DNA from: Xanthobacteraceae bacterium
Lineage (GTDB): Bacteria > Pseudomonadota > Alphaproteobacteria > Rhizobiales > Xanthobacteraceae
Direction of reading: 5' to 3'
Assembly (NCBI GenBank): GCA_024508855.1
Contig: JANINJ010000107.1
Location: 1 to 64,000 of the forward strand
Length of the DNA: 64,000 nt
Positions 51,398 to 60,526 of this stretch are shown one piece after another. The notes beneath the pieces are model-generated. The model was not told the DNA's origin. It did not search any database and saw nothing but the letters and a program-made list of their open reading frames with translations. Numbering within the stretch: the stretch's first letter is position 1; each line of letters opens with the position of its first letter. The translations under genes were made by a program, and so were the position numbers.

Positions 51398-51635
51398 TTT
51401 ACATTCCTCTTTTTAGATCGACACGCGGCCGTCATCAGAACAGAGCGGCGCCGGCAGGAGTGACGCAGCGGGCCACATGCGAGCAACACACGCCCTTCAA
51501 CCGGCGATATGCATGTGCCATCCGCGCAAACCACTCCACGAAAAAGCTCTAGCGCGGCGTCTCGAGACACGGCAGATTCAAGTACTGATAACTGCTATCG
51601 TGCGCCGTGATATAGCTGATCGCAGCCGCTGCCGC

Positions 51636-52397
51636 TCAGTTCATCACCGAGCCACCGTCAACCGACAGCGTTTGGCCGGTCACAAAATCACTCGCGGGAG
51701 ACGCCAGAAAGATCAGGGCGCCCAGCAGGTCCTGGGGCACGGCCTCGCGTTTCAGTGCACGCGATGCGACGTTGTTGGCAATAATGTCGTTAGACCAGCT
51801 TGGATTGCCTTTCATGCCGTCGCTCATGGTCAGACCGGGAGCAAGCGCGTTTACGCGAATGCCATCGACGCCGAACTCCCTTGCGGACGCCCGCGTCAGC
51901 GAAATGATCGCCCCTTTTGATGCCACATAGTGCGGGAGGCCCGGGGAGCCCTTGATGGCCGTCCCTGACGCCAGATTGATGATCTTGCCGTATCCGTTGG
52001 CTTTCATCAGCGGCGCTACGGCCTTGGTGCATTCGAACGTCCCACGGGCATTGACCGTCATCACGCGATCCCATTCCTCGGAACTGATATCGATCAGCGA
52101 TTTGAGCTGAATTGCTCCGGAGATCGCGGCATTGTTGACCAGAATATCGATACGGCCGAACGCATCGACCGCCGCCTGCACAAAATGCCTGACCGATTCT
52201 GGTTGCGTGACGTCGAGGGTAACGCCTTGCGCTCGGGCACCTGCGGCGCGCACCCCGACACAGGTCGCATCCGTCGAAGCAACATCTCCGACGATCACAT
52301 CCGCGCCCTCCTTCGCAAGGGCAACTGCAAATGCCGCACCTAACCCCTGAGCAGCGCCCGTCACCGCAGCGACCTTGCCGGCAAGCACCTTCGTCAT
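51636..52397 (-). CDS. Short-chain dehydrogenase/reductase (first)
   Basis: The 253-residue classical SDR has the NAD(P) motif TGAAQGLGAAFA, the NNAAISG structural motif, and Tyr-Lys in YVASKGAI. The end of the protein (VTGQTLSVDGG) is typical. Asp near VGDVAS after strand 2 suggests NAD preference. It is separated by 238 featureless bases from the hydrolase gene and 36 bases from the second SDR. Confidence 0.9.
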   Translation of the reverse strand: MTKVLAGKVAAVTGAAQGLGAAFAVALAKEGADVIVGDVASTDATCVGVRAAGARAQGVTLDVTQPESVRHFVQAAVDAFGRIDILVNNAAISGAIQLKSLIDISSEEWDRVMTVNARGTFECTKAVAPLMKANGYGKIINLASGTAIKGSPGLPHYVASKGAIISLTRASAREFGVDGIRVNALAPGLTMSDGMKGNPSWSNDIIANNVASRALKREAVPQDLLGALIFLASPASDFVTGQTLSVDGGSVMN

Positions 52398-52433
52398 TTC
52401 ACCTCACATCATATACGTTTCACAAATCAAAAC

Positions 52434-53225
52434 TCAGGACGCCGTTGCACCGCCATCGATCGGAATAACGGTACCGGTGATGTAGCTCGACGCAGGCGAT
52501 GCAAGCAGCAGCGCCAATCCCTTGATCTCATCGGGCTGGCCAAGCCGCCCCATTGGGACGTCGCTGACAAATCCCGCAGCAACGTCGGGATCGTGCAGAC
52601 GGCCGTGGCCGATATCGGTCAGGAATGGTCCCGGCGCGATTGCGTTGATTGTCACATTGTGCGGCGACAATTCTATCGAGCTCTGGCGAACGAGATTGCT
52701 GATGGCCGCTTTCGTCGCCGCATAGGCATAGCCGCACATCCGCTCGCCTCGAACTCCTGCGATCGACGCCGTCACGATCAGGCGGCCCGAGCGCTGCTTG
52801 ATCATATGGGTCGCGCTGGTACGGATTGTCACGAAGACGCTGGTCAGATTGATTTGCAGCAATTCATTCCAGCGCTTCAGATCGACCTGCGCCATCGCGC
52901 CGTTGTCGGTCAGGGGCCCCGATCCCGCCGAAAGTCCGGCATTGGCGAACACGATGTCGAGTCTGCCAAATCGTTCCGCTACGCCATCGATGATTTTGGC
53001 AAGTCTATCGGCGTCCGCAACGTCCAGCACTTCTCCATGCACATCCAAGCGTTGCCCCTGCAGCCGCTTCACGGAAGCTTCAAGAGCGTGCGGGTCGATA
53101 TCGGTCATCACGACCAGCGCTCCCGATTGCGCCACGATCTCGGCCATGGCCAGCCCGAGACCTTTCGCCGCGCCCGTCACGAAAGCGACCTGGCCTCGGA
53201 GATCGAACATGGAGCGATAATCCAT
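52434..53225 (-). CDS. Short-chain dehydrogenase/reductase (second)
   Basis: The 263-residue classical SDR has TGAAKGLGLAMA, an FANAGLSAG motif in place of NNAG, catalytic YAYAATKAAIS (Tyr-x3-Lys) and a C-terminal TGTVIPIDGG. TDIDPHALE after strand 2 indicates NAD use. It follows a strong hairpin after the MFS gene. Two SDRs in one unit suggest successive alcohol or dihydrodiol oxidations. Confidence 0.9.
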   Translation of the reverse strand: MDYRSMFDLRGQVAFVTGAAKGLGLAMAEIVAQSGALVVMTDIDPHALEASVKRLQGQRLDVHGEVLDVADADRLAKIIDGVAERFGRLDIVFANAGLSAGSGPLTDNGAMAQVDLKRWNELLQINLTSVFVTIRTSATHMIKQRSGRLIVTASIAGVRGERMCGYAYAATKAAISNLVRQSSIELSPHNVTINAIAPGPFLTDIGHGRLHDPDVAAGFVSDVPMGRLGQPDEIKGLALLLASPASSYITGTVIPIDGGATAS

Positions 53226-53248
53226 ACTTCACCCTATCCTTTTAAAGG

Positions 53249-53279
53249 AATACTGAGGCGTCAGCGACGCCTCAGTATT
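53249..53279 (-). terminator. Strong hairpin between MFS and SDR genes (terminator or attenuator)
   Basis: AATACTGAGGCGTC (53249-53262) pairs perfectly with GACGCCTCAGTATT (53266-53279), a 14-bp stem with a 3-base loop. It sits in the 62-base gap between the MFS stop and the SDR start, with a short T-rich tail on both strands. Confidence 0.7.
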
Positions 53280-53287
53280 TTCCGGCG

Positions 53288-54589
53288 CTAAGCGGCCGAA
53301 CGCGCCTTCGTCTCGATGACGGCAAACGAGCGTCCGGCTGTTTCCGGCAGCAACAGCGCAGCGACCGCACAAATCACGGCAGCGGCCAATCCCACCATCA
53401 TGCCGCCGGCGATGCCGTTCGCGGAATTGGATGCCACCACCGGCACGACAAACGGCGCAACGCTGCCGATCCCTCGACCAACCATGTAGATGGTGGATAC
53501 GGCCGATGCGCGAAGCTCGACGGGATACAGTTCGGAGAACCAGCAGCCGAACATTCCCGCGGCGGTCTGACCGATTCCCCAAAGCACGTACCAGCCGAAC
53601 AGCGGCCACAACAGCAGCGAGCCCGGGAAATTCGTTCCAGCCGTCGTGTAGATTCCGATGAAGCCGATGATGCTGATGATCGTCGGCCCAACGACGCCAA
53701 CCTTGCGGCCGAGGCTGTCGGTGAACCAGCCAAATACAAGGAAGGCTATCGCGAGCCCAGTCGAAAACACGATCGTCACGGTGCGGATCGCTTCCGGCGC
53801 TGCGCCAAGATTGCGCATGTAGCCCGGCATGAAGACGGTGATCGAGTAGAAGGCGAACATATAGCCGGAAACGATTAGGAAGCCGAGCAGTGTGTAACGC
53901 AGTGAGGCGCCTTTGAAGATTTCAATGAGCGGATTTGCCGCCATCGCCTTCTCGGGCGGCAACTCGCCGGCTGCACGCATGCGCTCGTATTCGAGCCACA
54001 GTTTGGATTCCGGCATCCAGAAGCGGACATAGACCATGAGCAGGATGGGAGCGCCGCCGGTCAGAAGAGCAACGCGCCATCCCCAATCCGGGCTGAACGT
54101 GCTGAGCGACCACACCGCGACAATCGAAGCCGCTGCAATGCCGCCGGTCGAAGCCGCCTGAATCACCGAGCTGCCGAAACCGCGCCGATTCTTGTCCCAA
54201 ACTTCGTTGAAGAGGACGATCCCCGCGCCCCATTCGCCGCCAAGGCCGATGCCGGTGATGGCCCGCGTCACCAGCAGCGAATTGAAATCCCAAGAGAAGG
54301 CCGACAAGATCGCGCCGACCGAAAAGAGACCCAAGGTCCAGAGCAACGAATTCTTGCGGCCGATCCGGTCCCCCAACCATCCGAACAGCACGCCGCCGAC
54401 GACCGAGCCGGCGAGCGTCACAGTCGTGATGATGCCGGCTTCCGTCAGCGAAATATTGAGCGACTTCTGAATGGCGCCCATGATGAATGAAATGATGAGA
54501 ATATTGTAGAAATCGATGCCGTAGCCAAGCAGCGTGGAGATGAGCACGCTACTCTTCTCCTTCCTGCTATAAATGAGCGATGTCTGCAT
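53288..54589 (-). CDS. MFS transporter, aromatic acid/sugar porter type
   Basis: A GGGGAGA box sets the start at 54589 (433 residues); an open frame continues upstream without features. Twelve helices are predicted, and the MFS loop motif GWLGDRIGRKNSL lies between helices 2 and 3, with a further GWFTDSLGRKVG in the second half. Such carriers take up aromatic acids or small organic acids by proton symport. It is downstream of a LysR gene. Confidence 0.88.
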   Translation of the reverse strand: MQTSLIYSRKEKSSVLISTLLGYGIDFYNILIISFIMGAIQKSLNISLTEAGIITTVTLAGSVVGGVLFGWLGDRIGRKNSLLWTLGLFSVGAILSAFSWDFNSLLVTRAITGIGLGGEWGAGIVLFNEVWDKNRRGFGSSVIQAASTGGIAAASIVAVWSLSTFSPDWGWRVALLTGGAPILLMVYVRFWMPESKLWLEYERMRAAGELPPEKAMAANPLIEIFKGASLRYTLLGFLIVSGYMFAFYSITVFMPGYMRNLGAAPEAIRTVTIVFSTGLAIAFLVFGWFTDSLGRKVGVVGPTIISIIGFIGIYTTAGTNFPGSLLLWPLFGWYVLWGIGQTAAGMFGCWFSELYPVELRASAVSTIYMVGRGIGSVAPFVVPVVASNSANGIAGGMMVGLAAAVICAVAALLLPETAGRSFAVIETKARSAA

Positions 54590-54623
54590 TTGCGTCTCCC
54601 CTCGTCGACGTAATTCTTGGCGA

Positions 54624-54654
54624 CTGCCTAATGACAGACGCGCGAAGTAGGCAG
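54624..54654. promoter_or_regulatory. Inverted repeat upstream of the MFS gene
   Basis: CTGCCTA (54624-54630) and TAGGCAG (54648-54654) are perfect arms with a 17-base spacer, 35-65 bases upstream of the MFS start. It could be the binding site of the LysR protein encoded next to it, but lacks an obvious T-N11-A core. Confidence 0.3.
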
Positions 54655-54793
54655 CGGCAAGTTGAATCGGCCTCGATATCTCAGCCGAAACGACCGCCAC
54701 CGCCTTCCCTGTCGATGACACTAGGGAAACCGGACGCGGCGGGCAGCAACGCGCGGCTGATATGTGCTATCTTGAAAGCTGATGGCAGCCGGA

Positions 54794-55726
54794 TCAGATC
54801 GCAGAAGCCGAAAGTTCGTGCCAGATGCCGTCGACGACCCGCATCTCGGCTTCAATGGCGGCGATGAATTGCCGCGCTGCAATATTTGGCGGCCGCCGCT
54901 TGTCGTAGACCAGGTAGAGATCGAATGGAATTTCGGGACTGACAATCGGATAGACGTACATGCCAGATCTATCCGACTCCTGGCAGACCGAGACGAATGG
55001 CGTCAGAACGCCCCAATCCGAGAACCGGGCAAGCTGAAATGCGCCCACCGTGCCGTTGATCTCGATCGTCTTGGCCGCCCGGATTTGCCCCTTGTCGATA
55101 TAGCTCTGAACGAGAGACCCGAAGCTTTGATTCTGGGCGGGCAGAATCAGCTTCAAATTCTCTGCTTCGCTGAGGTTGCAGGCGCTGAACGATGGACCAT
55201 TGACCGGCGCGCCTGACATCAGCACAACGCGGTCGCGGTAAATCAGCTTCTGTATCAATCCGCCCTCTTCGGACGGGCGTACGCCGAGCGCAAAGTCGAC
55301 GCTTCCCTCGCGGACCCAATCAATCAATGTACCCGTATATGCCTCCGAGATCGTCAGGCGAACGTCCGGGTATCTTTCCATGAACGGGAGCAGGATATTG
55401 CACAATACGCCGCGATTGAACGATCCGGGCAGTCCTACCCGGATCACGCCTGACAGCGCCACCAGGTCGCTGGCGCCCGACAATTCCTCACGGGCCAATG
55501 CAAGATTGCGTGTGATCGGAACACACCGTTCATAGAGCTTGCGCCCCGCCTCGGTCGGTTCGACACCGCGCGGCAGCCGATTGAAGAGAAGCACACCGAA
55601 TTCGTCTTCGATCCGGCGAATCTGCATGCTGAGGGCGCTCTGCACGACGTTGGCTTTCGCCGCCGCCCTGCTGAAGCTTCGCTCCTCGTAGACCCACATA
55701 AAATAGTTGATCTGCTTCAGATCCAT
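54794..55726 (-). CDS. LysR family transcriptional regulator
   Basis: The 310-residue protein starts with the typical MDLKQINYFMWVYEERSFSRA helix-turn-helix region and ends in a periplasmic-binding-protein-like effector domain (VALSGVIRVGLPGSF, LRISEAYTG-like segment). The closest pattern is to nitrogen assimilation or aromatic-acid type regulators. It is oriented like its neighbours, upstream of the MFS-SDR-hydrolase-monooxygenase genes, which it probably controls. Confidence 0.9.
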   Translation of the reverse strand: MDLKQINYFMWVYEERSFSRAAAKANVVQSALSMQIRRIEDEFGVLLFNRLPRGVEPTEAGRKLYERCVPITRNLALAREELSGASDLVALSGVIRVGLPGSFNRGVLCNILLPFMERYPDVRLTISEAYTGTLIDWVREGSVDFALGVRPSEEGGLIQKLIYRDRVVLMSGAPVNGPSFSACNLSEAENLKLILPAQNQSFGSLVQSYIDKGQIRAAKTIEINGTVGAFQLARFSDWGVLTPFVSVCQESDRSGMYVYPIVSPEIPFDLYLVYDKRRPPNIAARQFIAAIEAEMRVVDGIWHELSASAI

Positions 55727-55906
55727 CCGCGGCCGTTTCGTTGCACTTACCTCTTATATGTTATACGCAATCGACCGCGTTAAGGACAATGCAGGTGGCC
55801 GGCGACGGTCATTCGACCCATCATCCCTGTCCGCTGCAATTCCCCAGCAGGATGCGCCTTTCGGCCACTCCGCAAACTCGCTTGTATGTGAGCGTGTACG
55901 CCGAAC

Positions 55907-57100
55907 TCAGGCGATCTCCGCTGCACGTCGCAGACTTGCGATCATCCCGACGCGCTCGAGATACTGGCGAGATTCCGCATGATCGGCAGCGATCCGGCGC
56001 AATCGGTCGCGGAACTCGGCTTGATCCGCCTCGGTCTTCGCCTCTAGATCCTTCTTGTTCTGGATGGTCTGCCGTTGCACGACCTCGATCGTGACCTGCC
56101 GCCGTTGCAGATCGTAGCGGTCCAGTTCCTTTTCGTCTTTCTTGCCGCCAATCACCGCCAGCAGTTTCTCGGCGAAATTCAGCGCATCATGGATGCCGCC
56201 ATTCATCCCCATGCCGCCGAGGGGATTGTTGATATGCGCAGCATCGCCGGCGAGGAAAGCCCGGCCGGAACGGAACGTTTTCGCGACCCGTTGATGGACG
56301 CGGTAAAGCGTGGAGTGCGCGATCTCGAAGCGCTCTCCTTCGACAATCCGCGCCAACTGGGTCTGCCCGAATTCCGGCAACACGGCCGTCTCATCGGAAA
56401 CATTGGCATCGACCGGAAACATCACGCGCCACATATTCGGAATCTTGAGCAAGAAATACCAATCCTGCGGCGCGGCCACATAGTTGACCGAAACCAGATC
56501 GGGAAACCGTGCCTTGAAATCATAGGGGGTGCTCAAGACCAGAAAACGCTCCGGCCAGGTAAAACCCTCGAACTCGATATCGAGCGAGCGCCGCACCTTG
56601 CTGCGGGCGCCATCCGCGCCTAACAACCACGCGCCCTTTCGAACATCCGTTTTGCCGTTCACCTGAACCCGCGCGGAAACGCCGTGCGCATCCTGCTCTA
56701 CGCCTTCCACTTCCGCGCCGAATTCGATACGGAAGTTCGGCTTCTGCTGCAAACTGTCCAGCAGAATGCGGGTGAGCTTGAACTGTTCACTCTGCACGCG
56801 ATAGGGATGTGCGGTCAGATCCGCGACGTCGCCAAAATCGAACTGAGCGATCACGCCTTTGCCGTGCGTTCGGTATTGCAATGAGCTGGCGATAAGGCCC
56901 TGAGCGATCAGCGGCTTCGCAGCGCCCAGGCCATCCAGCATATCCAGCGTCGGCGGGTGGAAAGTCGACGCGCGTGACTCCGTCGACAGCTTTTCACCAG
57001 CCTCGAGCACAGTGACGTCGATACCGGCGTTCACCAGTTCGGCAGCAGCAGAAAGCCCAACCGGGCCGGCTCCCACGATCAATACGTTATCATTTGTCAT
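55907..57100 (-). CDS. FAD-dependent aromatic hydroxylase (group A flavin monooxygenase)
   Basis: The 397-residue protein has the three group A motifs: VLIVGAGPVGLSAAAEL at the N terminus, the DG motif LLGADGARSKVR near residue 160, and the GD motif AFLAGDAAHINNPLGGMGMNGG near 285. Such enzymes hydroxylate phenolic substrates with NAD(P)H and O2. It is shorter than phenol hydroxylases, without the thioredoxin-like C-terminal domain. It lies 82 bases downstream of the LivF-type gene and may belong to that unit. Confidence 0.88.
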   Translation of the reverse strand: MTNDNVLIVGAGPVGLSAAAELVNAGIDVTVLEAGEKLSTESRASTFHPPTLDMLDGLGAAKPLIAQGLIASSLQYRTHGKGVIAQFDFGDVADLTAHPYRVQSEQFKLTRILLDSLQQKPNFRIEFGAEVEGVEQDAHGVSARVQVNGKTDVRKGAWLLGADGARSKVRRSLDIEFEGFTWPERFLVLSTPYDFKARFPDLVSVNYVAAPQDWYFLLKIPNMWRVMFPVDANVSDETAVLPEFGQTQLARIVEGERFEIAHSTLYRVHQRVAKTFRSGRAFLAGDAAHINNPLGGMGMNGGIHDALNFAEKLLAVIGGKKDEKELDRYDLQRRQVTIEVVQRQTIQNKKDLEAKTEADQAEFRDRLRRIAADHAESRQYLERVGMIASLRRAAEIA

Positions 57101-57182
57101 TCAAGCGCCTCGTCTTCAGATAACCGGGCGGCAACGATTCCCGCCGGATATTTTATGTTTGCAGCGGATACGGCTGGCCCCG

Positions 57183-57896
57183 CTAATGACTGCCATCGCC
57201 GAGATAGGCCTCCTGAATGCGAGGATCGGCCTTCAGCGTCTCGACCGGACCCTCGATCGAGATGCTTCCGTTTTCCATGACATAGCCATAGGTAGCGACG
57301 TCCATGGCCACGCTGGCATTCTGTTCCACGACAAGAACCGCGACGCCTTGCTGATTGATCTTGCGAACCTGCGCAAAGATTTCCTGTACCAGGATCGGCG
57401 CAATACCGAGCGAGGGTTCATCGAGCAGCAGCAGCGAGGGGCGTGACATCAGTCCACGGCCGATCGCCAGCATCTGCTGTTCGCCACCGGATAGTGTCCG
57501 CGTATTCTGGCTGCGGCGTTCCGCCAGCCGCGGAAACATGTCGAATACCTGTTCCAGGCTCTGCAAGACTTCAGCCTTGTCGTCGCGCGTGAAAGCCCCC
57601 AGCATCAGATTTTCGATCACGGTCATGTTGAGAAACAGCTCGCGCTGCTCCGCCACCAGCGCAATGCCACGCCGAACGAGCGAATGCGGAGCCACGCCTG
57701 CGCATGCTTTGCCGCGATAGTCGATGCTGCCGGACCATGCCTTGATGAGGCCGGCAATCGTATTCAGCGTCGTCGATTTGCCGGCGCCGTTGGCACCAAG
57801 AAGCGTGACGACCGAACGATCAGGTACCGTCAGCGAGACATTGTTGAGAACCTGAACCGCACCATAACCTGCATTGAGATTCTTCAGTTCAAGCAT
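57183..57896 (-). CDS. Branched-chain amino acid-type ABC transporter ATPase (LivF-like)
   Basis: The 237-residue ATPase has GANGAGKST, LSGGEQQML and LLLDEPSLGI, and the LivF-type end (YLGDGSH). It starts two bases after the LivG-like gene. HAAT-family importers of this kind often carry aromatic acids in alphaproteobacteria, which fits the hydroxylase gene downstream. Confidence 0.92.
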   Translation of the reverse strand: MLELKNLNAGYGAVQVLNNVSLTVPDRSVVTLLGANGAGKSTTLNTIAGLIKAWSGSIDYRGKACAGVAPHSLVRRGIALVAEQRELFLNMTVIENLMLGAFTRDDKAEVLQSLEQVFDMFPRLAERRSQNTRTLSGGEQQMLAIGRGLMSRPSLLLLDEPSLGIAPILVQEIFAQVRKINQQGVAVLVVEQNASVAMDVATYGYVMENGSISIEGPVETLKADPRIQEAYLGDGSH

Positions 57897-57898
57897 GC

Positions 57899-58660
57899 TC
57901 AGTGCCCCAGATAAGCAGCGATCACGGCGGGGTCCTTGCGAATATCCTGCGGTTCGCCTTCCGCGATCTTCTGGCCAAAATTGACCACGGTGATGCGATC
58001 CGACACGCCCATCACGACGGGCATCACGTGATCGACCAGCAGGATCGTCATGCCGAACCTGTCCTTCAGCATCCGCAACAATCCATTGAGTTCATCGACC
58101 TCACCGGCGCGGAGGCCTGCCGCAGGTTCGTCGAGCAGTAACATGGTCGGCTCAGCGGCAAGCGCACGCGCCAATTCCAGTCGCCGCATCTTGGCGAACG
58201 GCAGGAACTGCGCTTCCGTCGCGCGCTGATCGCTCAACCCGACGAGGTCGAGCAACTCCGCGACACGCTCGCTGATCCGTCGTTCCGCGTGCCGTGCGGT
58301 CGGCAGCTGGAGCGCAGCCGACAATACGCCATAGGGTGCAATGCGATGCATGCCGAGGCGCACATTGTCTGCCACCGACATGTCGCCAAACAACTCGGTG
58401 TTCTGGAATGTGCGCGTGAGCCCGAGCGCGCAAATCCGCTCCGGCGGCGTGCCGGCAATCGATTTGCCGTCGAAGAGCACGTCGCCCGACGTAGGCGGGT
58501 AAACGCCAGTGACGGTATTGATGACCGTTGTCTTGCCAGCGCCATTCGGTCCGATCAGGCTGTGAATCGTACCCTTGCTGACGTCGATGCTGACCTTGTT
58601 GACGGCCGTCAGACCACCGAAGCGCACCGTCACATCATGGAGAGAGAGCTGAATAGTCAT
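57899..58660 (-). CDS. Branched-chain amino acid-type ABC transporter ATPase (LivG-like)
   Basis: The 253-residue protein has Walker A GPNGAGKTT, Walker B LLLDEPAAGL and the LivG C-terminal end (AYLGH). The signature loop is divergent, reading LPFAKMRRLELARALA where LS(F/Y)GxQR is usual: the signature Gly is replaced by Ala. Overlaps the LivM-like gene by ATGA. Confidence 0.9.
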   Translation of the reverse strand: MTIQLSLHDVTVRFGGLTAVNKVSIDVSKGTIHSLIGPNGAGKTTVINTVTGVYPPTSGDVLFDGKSIAGTPPERICALGLTRTFQNTELFGDMSVADNVRLGMHRIAPYGVLSAALQLPTARHAERRISERVAELLDLVGLSDQRATEAQFLPFAKMRRLELARALAAEPTMLLLDEPAAGLRAGEVDELNGLLRMLKDRFGMTILLVDHVMPVVMGVSDRITVVNFGQKIAEGEPQDIRKDPAVIAAYLGH

Positions 58661-59604
58661 GATACGGCTTTCTTCCCGAACGGACTGCGCAGACTTTTCA
58701 GCAGGAATTCGAGCCCGGATGGCGCAATCCGGATGATAGCCAGCAGCACGATCGCGAACATCAGGCCCATATAGGTCTTGAAGCCGCCGAGCAGTTCCGG
58801 CGCCATGACGAAGATGACGGCGCCGATGACGGCTCCCAACTGGCTGCGCAAGCCGCCGATCACCAGCACCGAGAGATAGGATACGCTACCGAGCACGGTG
58901 AACTGTGCCGGATCGAGATACGTCGTCTGCAACGACTGCAATGCACCGCCAAGTGCCCCGAGACCCGCGCTCATCGCAAAGGCGATGGCTTTCACCCGCC
59001 GGACATCCATCCCGAGACTCTTGCAGGCGATTTCACTGAGCCGGACTCCGTGAAACGCCCTGCCCCAGCGCGACAGCAGCAAGTTGGAGACGCCGAACAG
59101 CACCGCACCCGCAACAATAATCGAGAGATAGTAGAGCGAGACCGGTGAGCCGAAGGTGAAGCCGAAGATGCTGAGCGGCTGCACCGGTCGGCCAACGGCA
59201 CCGCCGGTCAGATCGGTCAGGTGCAACAGACCGAGGTTAATGATGCCGCCGAAGGCCAGCGTAACCAGCGCCAGGTAATGGCCTTCCACACGGAGCGACA
59301 TCACGCCGACGCCGTATCCGATAATGGCAACCACCACCGCGGTAACCGGAATGGTCAACCACATCGGCACGCCCGCATGCACCGACAGCAACGTTGCGCC
59401 ATAGGCGCCGAGCCCGCAAAAAGCGGCCTGTGCCAGCGATATCTGTCCGGCGAGGCCCGTCACGATGCTGAGGCCGATGGTGATGATCGACGTGGTCGCG
59501 ATCAGCGCCATCAACAGCATGATATGGGTCGACATGTAGGCCGGCCCCGCCAGCAGCACCGCTGCTATTACGCACCACAGCGCAATCGATTGCGAACGGC
59601 TCAT
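58657..59604 (-). CDS. Branched-chain amino acid-type ABC permease (LivM-like)
   Basis: The 315-residue protein has eight to ten membrane helices and the LivM motif GLAGQISLAQAAFCGLGAYG, plus the docking segment RLSEIACKSLGMDVRRVKAIAFAMSA. It starts four bases after the LivH-like gene. Confidence 0.92.
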   Translation of the reverse strand: MSRSQSIALWCVIAAVLLAGPAYMSTHIMLLMALIATTSIITIGLSIVTGLAGQISLAQAAFCGLGAYGATLLSVHAGVPMWLTIPVTAVVVAIIGYGVGVMSLRVEGHYLALVTLAFGGIINLGLLHLTDLTGGAVGRPVQPLSIFGFTFGSPVSLYYLSIIVAGAVLFGVSNLLLSRWGRAFHGVRLSEIACKSLGMDVRRVKAIAFAMSAGLGALGGALQSLQTTYLDPAQFTVLGSVSYLSVLVIGGLRSQLGAVIGAVIFVMAPELLGGFKTYMGLMFAIVLLAIIRIAPSGLEFLLKSLRSPFGKKAVS

Positions 59605-59608
59605 GGCT

Positions 59609-60478
59609 CTACACCTTCTTCAGTTGAGCTTTGCCGAACAGGCCTTGCGGCATGAAGATGACGACCGCGATGAGAACGCCGTAGGCAACGACGTCCTTTG
59701 CGGCGGTGGAGATGTAGTAACCCGCCGTGGTTTCGATCAATCCGAGCAGGATGCCCCCGACGATCGCCCCCGGCAGGCTGGTGAAGCCACCCAGAACTGC
59801 TGCACAGAAACCCTTGATCGCAATCAGGCCCATGTCGGGCGACAAGGTCACGACCGGTGCCATCAGTATCGCCGACACCGCGGCCAGCACCGACGCCACG
59901 ATCCAGATACTGGCGAACACCTTGGTCACCGAAATGCCGACGATCGATGCGCCCTTGGCATTCTCGCAGGCTGCAATGATCGCCTGCCCGTATTTCGAGA
60001 CCTTGAAGAAAACGAAAAGCGCCACCGTGATGATGACCGCGATCGCGACCGCTGCAACGTTTGCGCTGGTGATGAAGACGCCGCTAAGATTGAAAATCCG
60101 AGGCGCAACCAGTGCTGGAAACGGCCAAGGGTCCGGCCCCATGAAGGCCCGCATGCCCTCACGCAGCGCCGTGCCGATCGCCAACGTGGCGATGACCTGC
60201 ACTAGCAGCGGCGTTTTGCGGATCGGCGCAAGGATCGCGAGATAGATAAACAGACCGAACAAGGCGGAGATCACGACTGAACTGGCGATCGCGAGCCATA
60301 GCGGCGCACCGAACAGCGTCTGTGCGATTACCACCAGATAGGCCGCGAACGTAATCTGGTCGCCATAGCCGAAATGAACGACATTGGTCCCGTTATGAAT
60401 AAGAACGATACAAAGCGCGACCAGCGAATACATGACGCCGGCGGGAATACCGTTTGCGATGAGCTGTAGAATATCCAT
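59609..60478 (-). CDS. Branched-chain amino acid-type ABC permease (LivH-like)
   Basis: The 289-residue protein has eight helices and LivH motifs NGIPAGVMYSLVALCIVLIHN at the start and a docking helix (ACENAKGASIVGISVTKVFA). It follows the binding-protein gene after a stable hairpin. Confidence 0.92.
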   Translation of the reverse strand: MDILQLIANGIPAGVMYSLVALCIVLIHNGTNVVHFGYGDQITFAAYLVVIAQTLFGAPLWLAIASSVVISALFGLFIYLAILAPIRKTPLLVQVIATLAIGTALREGMRAFMGPDPWPFPALVAPRIFNLSGVFITSANVAAVAIAVIITVALFVFFKVSKYGQAIIAACENAKGASIVGISVTKVFASIWIVASVLAAVSAILMAPVVTLSPDMGLIAIKGFCAAVLGGFTSLPGAIVGGILLGLIETTAGYYISTAAKDVVAYGVLIAVVIFMPQGLFGKAQLKKV

Positions 60479-60495
60479 GGGATGCCCGCCGGGTC

Positions 60496-60521
60496 GGAGA
60501 GCGCCCTTGCGAGCGCTCTCC
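60496..60521 (-). terminator. Intra-operon hairpin after the LivK-like gene
   Basis: GGAGAGCGC (60496-60504) pairs with GCGCTCTCC (60513-60521), 9 bp with an 8-base loop and no T-run. It lies between the binding-protein and LivH-like genes. Such hairpins usually stabilise the upstream message so the binding protein is made in excess. Confidence 0.6.
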
Positions 60522-60526
60522 TGGGG

